Origin: an uncultured Eubacteriales bacterium
Lineage (GTDB): Bacteria; Bacillota; Clostridia; Peptostreptococcales; Anaerovoracaceae
Length of the DNA: 15,890 nt
NCBI GenBank assembly: GCA_902772685.1
Contig: CACYBO010000064.1
Location: forward strand, 1 to 15,890
Reading direction: 5' to 3'
Part shown: piece after piece, positions 13,824-15,890 of the stretch
How positions within the stretch are numbered: position 1 is the first letter of the stretch
Layout: each line of letters begins with the position of its first letter
Translations under genes and position numbers: made by a program
Notes under the pieces: model-generated
Databases searched by the model: none
Seen by the model: the letters and a program-made list of their open reading frames with translations, nothing else
Told to the model about the DNA's origin: nothing

Positions 13824-14996
13824 CTAAGGATTCTCAGGGCTCTCAGCCCTGAGTCTTTTTATGAGACGATCCATGGTAAGGTCGCCAAGTTCAATGACTT
13901 CTATGTTGAGTTCCGCTGCTCTCATGCGCATGAGGGCCCGGTTTCTGCTGGCAGGCGCTGAAGTTACAATGATCGCTCTGGAACTTCTGCCCCCGAACCT
14001 GTCTCTGAGCACTGCAAGTTCATTGAGCGCTTCCGTTCTTATCTCACTGGTCTTGCAACTGATAAAAATCGGTCGGACTCCCTGAACGGCCATCACGTCA
14101 ATCTCGTTTGTTACAGCGTTTCTCTGTGTCTGTCCACCTTCCCAGTTCACCACAGCGCTGAGAACCACATCATCGAAACAGCCGGCCGCAAGGCATGCGC
14201 GGTAGACCTGCAGTTCCAATACGGATCCTATGTCGCGAAGCCAAAAACGAACGATTTCATCAGGGAATCTGAATGAGAGCCGATCATTGGAAATCTCAAG
14301 CTGCTGAATGAGTCCGGCATCAGCCAGTTCCCGGAACATCGCTTCTTCTGCTGTTGCCTGACCGTGATCTACCCGGACGGTCTTCGGACCCTCTGCGTCA
14401 AGAACGCCGGGTTCTGACGAGGAAACCACCTGGATATATCCGATCTGCCGCCTCCAGATTCTGCGGTATTTGCGGAATATGGCGAACAATGCATCAATGT
14501 CGTCCTGTCTGTTCTTCAGTTTCTCATTGTCTTCCCTTCCCGGAAGAAGTGTGCCGCCTGCCATGAGGAAGCAGGATCTCGCATCCAGAGTAACATCACA
14601 TTTGAGACTTCTGGCAAAAGGCGCATTTTGAATCTCAAAAAAGGAATTTCTCTTTCCGCTGTAGGTGAATACAGGCGTATTTCCGCAGACAGCTCCTGCC
14701 GCAAACAGCGAGGCGTCCGTCCCGCCGGAAATATCGATTGCACAGTCCTCATATGTCTCGAGGATTTTCTTCAGCTGCCTTTCGACCTTGGCTGCATCCA
14801 GCAGACTTACCGGTACGACCGTAAGCTTTACAGAACAGCCGCGGTACGCGAAGTACTTGTTCAGAGACTCCCTAAGCGTTTTGTCCGATACCGTCTCCGG
14901 CGGACACAGTATGACCATCTCTTCCGGCCGGAACATCTCCGTGGCAAGAACATTCTCGATTGGTTTTTCATCGTATAATTCAATCAGTGTTTTCAT
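13824..14996 (-). CDS. Card1/DUF1887-like protein: CARF-like domain plus PD-(D/E)xK-like nuclease domain
   Basis: A 390-residue protein resembling Card1 (DUF1887), a nuclease switched on by cyclic oligoadenylate in type III CRISPR systems. Residues 1-130 look like a CARF Rossmann-type sensor, with DISGGTDASLFAAGAV (88-103) at the usual ligand loop. Residues about 215-255 fit the winged helix between the domains. Residues 256-375 match the restriction-endonuclease-like domain: the LELQVY helix with E261, NEIDVMAV with D300, and FISCKT with K315. The acidic residue of the usual ExK motif is Ser313 here, so activity is uncertain, although a Ser-Cys-Lys form may be normal among Firmicute members (recalled, not checked). 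No CRISPR repeats or cas genes are visible. The open frame extends upstream to 15317, but that would cross the promoter and start of the divergent gene. ATG 14996 matches the family start and the promoter. Confidence 0.85.
   Translation of the reverse strand: MKTLIELYDEKPIENVLATEMFRPEEMVILCPPETVSDKTLRESLNKYFAYRGCSVKLTVVPVSLLDAAKVERQLKKILETYEDCAIDISGGTDASLFAAGAVCGNTPVFTYSGKRNSFFEIQNAPFARSLKCDVTLDARSCFLMAGGTLLPGREDNEKLKNRQDDIDALFAIFRKYRRIWRRQIGYIQVVSSSEPGVLDAEGPKTVRVDHGQATAEEAMFRELADAGLIQQLEISNDRLSFRFPDEIVRFWLRDIGSVLELQVYRACLAAGCFDDVVLSAVVNWEGGQTQRNAVTNEIDVMAVQGVRPIFISCKTSEIRTEALNELAVLRDRFGGRSSRAIIVTSAPASRNRALMRMRAAELNIEVIELGDLTMDRLIKRLRAESPENP
13833..13860 (+). terminator. Intrinsic terminator of the peptidase-MBL operon
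   Basis: CTCAGGGCT and AGCCCTGAG form a perfect 9-bp stem with a CTC loop, followed by TCTTTTT. The whole element lies inside the final codons of the convergent Card1-like gene, so the same bases also encode part of that protein's C-terminal tail. No T-run follows the stem on the minus strand, so it should not end the convergent transcript. Confidence 0.85.
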
Positions 14997-15011
14997 GGTT
15001 AGATTGTAACA
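14996..15011 (-). promoter_or_regulatory. Extended -10 promoter of the Card1-like gene, transcript start predicted on the ATG
   Basis: On the minus strand TGTTACAAT (15003-15011) is an extended -10 element; six bases separate it from the ATG. The predicted transcript start is the A of the ATG, so the mRNA would be leaderless. No ribosome binding site and no good -35 are seen. The spacing matches the promoter at 10771-10786. Confidence 0.55.
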
Positions 15012-15053
15012 CAGATGGACTGCTTTTGCGCCGGAAGCTTTTTGATTAAAGTG

Positions 15054-15082
15054 TTGACAACCACAATTTGCTATTATATAAT
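15054..15082 (+). promoter_or_regulatory. Consensus promoter of the acyl-CoA synthetase-type gene
   Basis: TTGACA (15054-15059), 17-bp spacer, TATAAT (15077-15082): both elements and the spacing are perfect consensus. It predicts strong transcription starting near 15089, with AAAGGAGG (15112-15119) as ribosome binding site. It is the strongest promoter in the window and is divergent from that of the Card1-like gene. Confidence 0.92.
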
Positions 15083-15122
15083 GCAGATAGTGAATTATTA
15101 AGATGTGATATAAAGGAGGAAT

Positions 15123-15890
15123 ATGGCTATGACCTATAAACCTGCAACTTATGACGCTCAAATGTTTATCGATACATTTGAACATGAATACACCTGGCTG
15201 AACGGTTTCATGAGGAATGTCAGAAGATACGGAAACAGACCTGCCCTCATCGATCCGAGCACGGACACCACCTGGACTTATAAGGAACTGGATGCGGAGT
15301 GCAATATGTTTGCCCACGCACTGAAGGAAGATAACGTCGGCAAAAATGACGTCGTTATGTCCATCCTCAACAACTGTCCGGAATTCTGCTTTACATACAT
15401 CGCTCCAAGAAAGGTCGGTGCGATCATCACGCTGGCAAACTTCAAGCTGTCACCGGGAGAACTCGCCAGACTGATCGAGCACAATGAGCCGAAAGTTGTA
15501 ATGTACTGCGCGGAGATCTGGGACATCATCGTGGAAGCAGAGAAGCTCTCAGCCTTCAAGCCACTCAGATGGATCATGTGCGACAATCTGGATGACCTGG
15601 ATCTGCCGCTTGGACACATCCACTACAGACAATACGTCAAGAATCACAGCAAGGAAGCCCCGGCGATGGATTTCCCTCACCACATCTATGATGAAGTCAT
15701 CCGTATGTGCACCAGCGGAACTTCCGCTCTGCCGAAGAACGTTCCATTGAATGATATCAACGAGGTCCTCTCCGCGCACGATGCAATCATGCACTATCCG
15801 TTGAACTGCAAGGATGTCTGCATGAACATGACGCCGCTGTTCCACAGAGGCGGCAGCCACTCCGGCGGAACCTGCCCGACTTTCTACATC
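15123..15890 (+). CDS. AMP-forming acyl-CoA synthetase/ligase (N-terminal part, runs off window)
   Basis: An ANL-superfamily enzyme that would activate a carboxylic acid with ATP and CoA. The first 256 codons are present. WTYKELDAECNMFAHAL and GKNDVVMSILNNCPEF are the N-terminal signatures, followed by RKVGAIITLANFKLSPGEL, the P-loop CTSGTSALPKNV (196-207) and MTPLFHRGG (236-244, the A4-type motif). The P-loop differs from the usual TSGTTGxPKGV at three places (Ser-Ala for Thr-Gly, Asn for Gly), while the ATP-contacting TSGT and Lys205 are kept. The substrate cannot be read from this half; medium-chain, aromatic or carnitine-type acids are all possible. ATG 15123 is only 3 nt from the Shine-Dalgarno, so ATG 15129 (9 nt) may be the true start. 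Its perfect promoter suggests high expression. Confidence 0.88.
   Translation, partial: MAMTYKPATYDAQMFIDTFEHEYTWLNGFMRNVRRYGNRPALIDPSTDTTWTYKELDAECNMFAHALKEDNVGKNDVVMSILNNCPEFCFTYIAPRKVGAIITLANFKLSPGELARLIEHNEPKVVMYCAEIWDIIVEAEKLSAFKPLRWIMCDNLDDLDLPLGHIHYRQYVKNHSKEAPAMDFPHHIYDEVIRMCTSGTSALPKNVPLNDINEVLSAHDAIMHYPLNCKDVCMNMTPLFHRGGSHSGGTCPTFYI

Noticed and set aside
14997..15317. Upstream extension of the Card1-like gene by 107 residues
   Set aside because: It would cross the start, ribosome binding site and consensus promoter of the divergent ligase gene; family proteins begin at the MKTLIELYDE segment.
1..15890. CRISPR array, insertion sequence, tRNA or rRNA genes
   Set aside because: No regularly spaced direct repeats, transposase-like protein or terminal inverted repeats, or structural RNA signatures were seen, even near the Card1-like gene.

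Overview
The window comes from a low-to-mid GC Gram-positive anaerobe. AGGAGG-type ribosome binding sites, sigma-A promoters close to TTGACA-N17-TATAAT, lipoprotein and Sec signals, a PepV-type dipeptidase and a DUF348/G5/3D cell-wall protein all point to Clostridia. A relative of the Peptostreptococcales/Anaerovoracaceae is a plausible guess, but the sequence does not prove it.

Layout. Positions 1-599 (minus) hold the N-terminal part of a saccharopine-dehydrogenase-family enzyme with its own promoter. Positions 742-2286 (minus) hold an AraC-type regulator whose C-terminus looks like the terminal beta domain of GH39 xylosidases with the catalytic barrel missing. The 508-bp gap at 2287-2794 is densely organised: three perfect TTATCCACA DnaA boxes, two perfect palindromes (one with the GntR-like core TTGTATACAA), an inverted repeat over the araC promoter, and a roughly 79% AT stretch. 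Positions 2795-4069 (plus) encode an AlaX-type alanyl-tRNA editing protein, followed by a bidirectional terminator.

Positions 7921-4218 (minus) form a four-gene operon from one promoter: an amino-acid-type ABC substrate-binding lipoprotein, a NifU-like Fe-S scaffold domain, a PepV-like M20 dipeptidase, and a membrane-anchored DUF348-G5-3D cell-wall protein whose start lies inside the dipeptidase gene. Positions 8103-10721 (plus) encode two secreted, lysine-rich proteins in tandem. The second carries CxxC/His knuckles and a C-terminal BamE/SmpA-like module. A strong terminator ends this unit.

A second unit, an M3-family peptidase lipoprotein overlapping an RNase J-like metallo-beta-lactamase-fold protein (10786-13810, plus), starts at an extended -10 promoter that places the transcript start on the ATG. 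Convergent to it (14996-13824, minus) is a Card1/DUF1887-like protein (CARF-like N-domain, winged helix, PD-(D/E)xK-like C-domain) with no CRISPR array or cas gene in view. It too appears to be read from an extended -10 promoter as a leaderless mRNA. The window ends with the first 256 codons of an acyl-CoA synthetase-type AMP-forming ligase behind a perfect consensus promoter.

Points most worth checking: the DnaA-box cluster away from dnaA, the matched pair of leaderless promoters, the orphan Card1-like gene with Ser in place of the usual Glu of its ExK motif, and the barrel-less GH39-AraC regulator.
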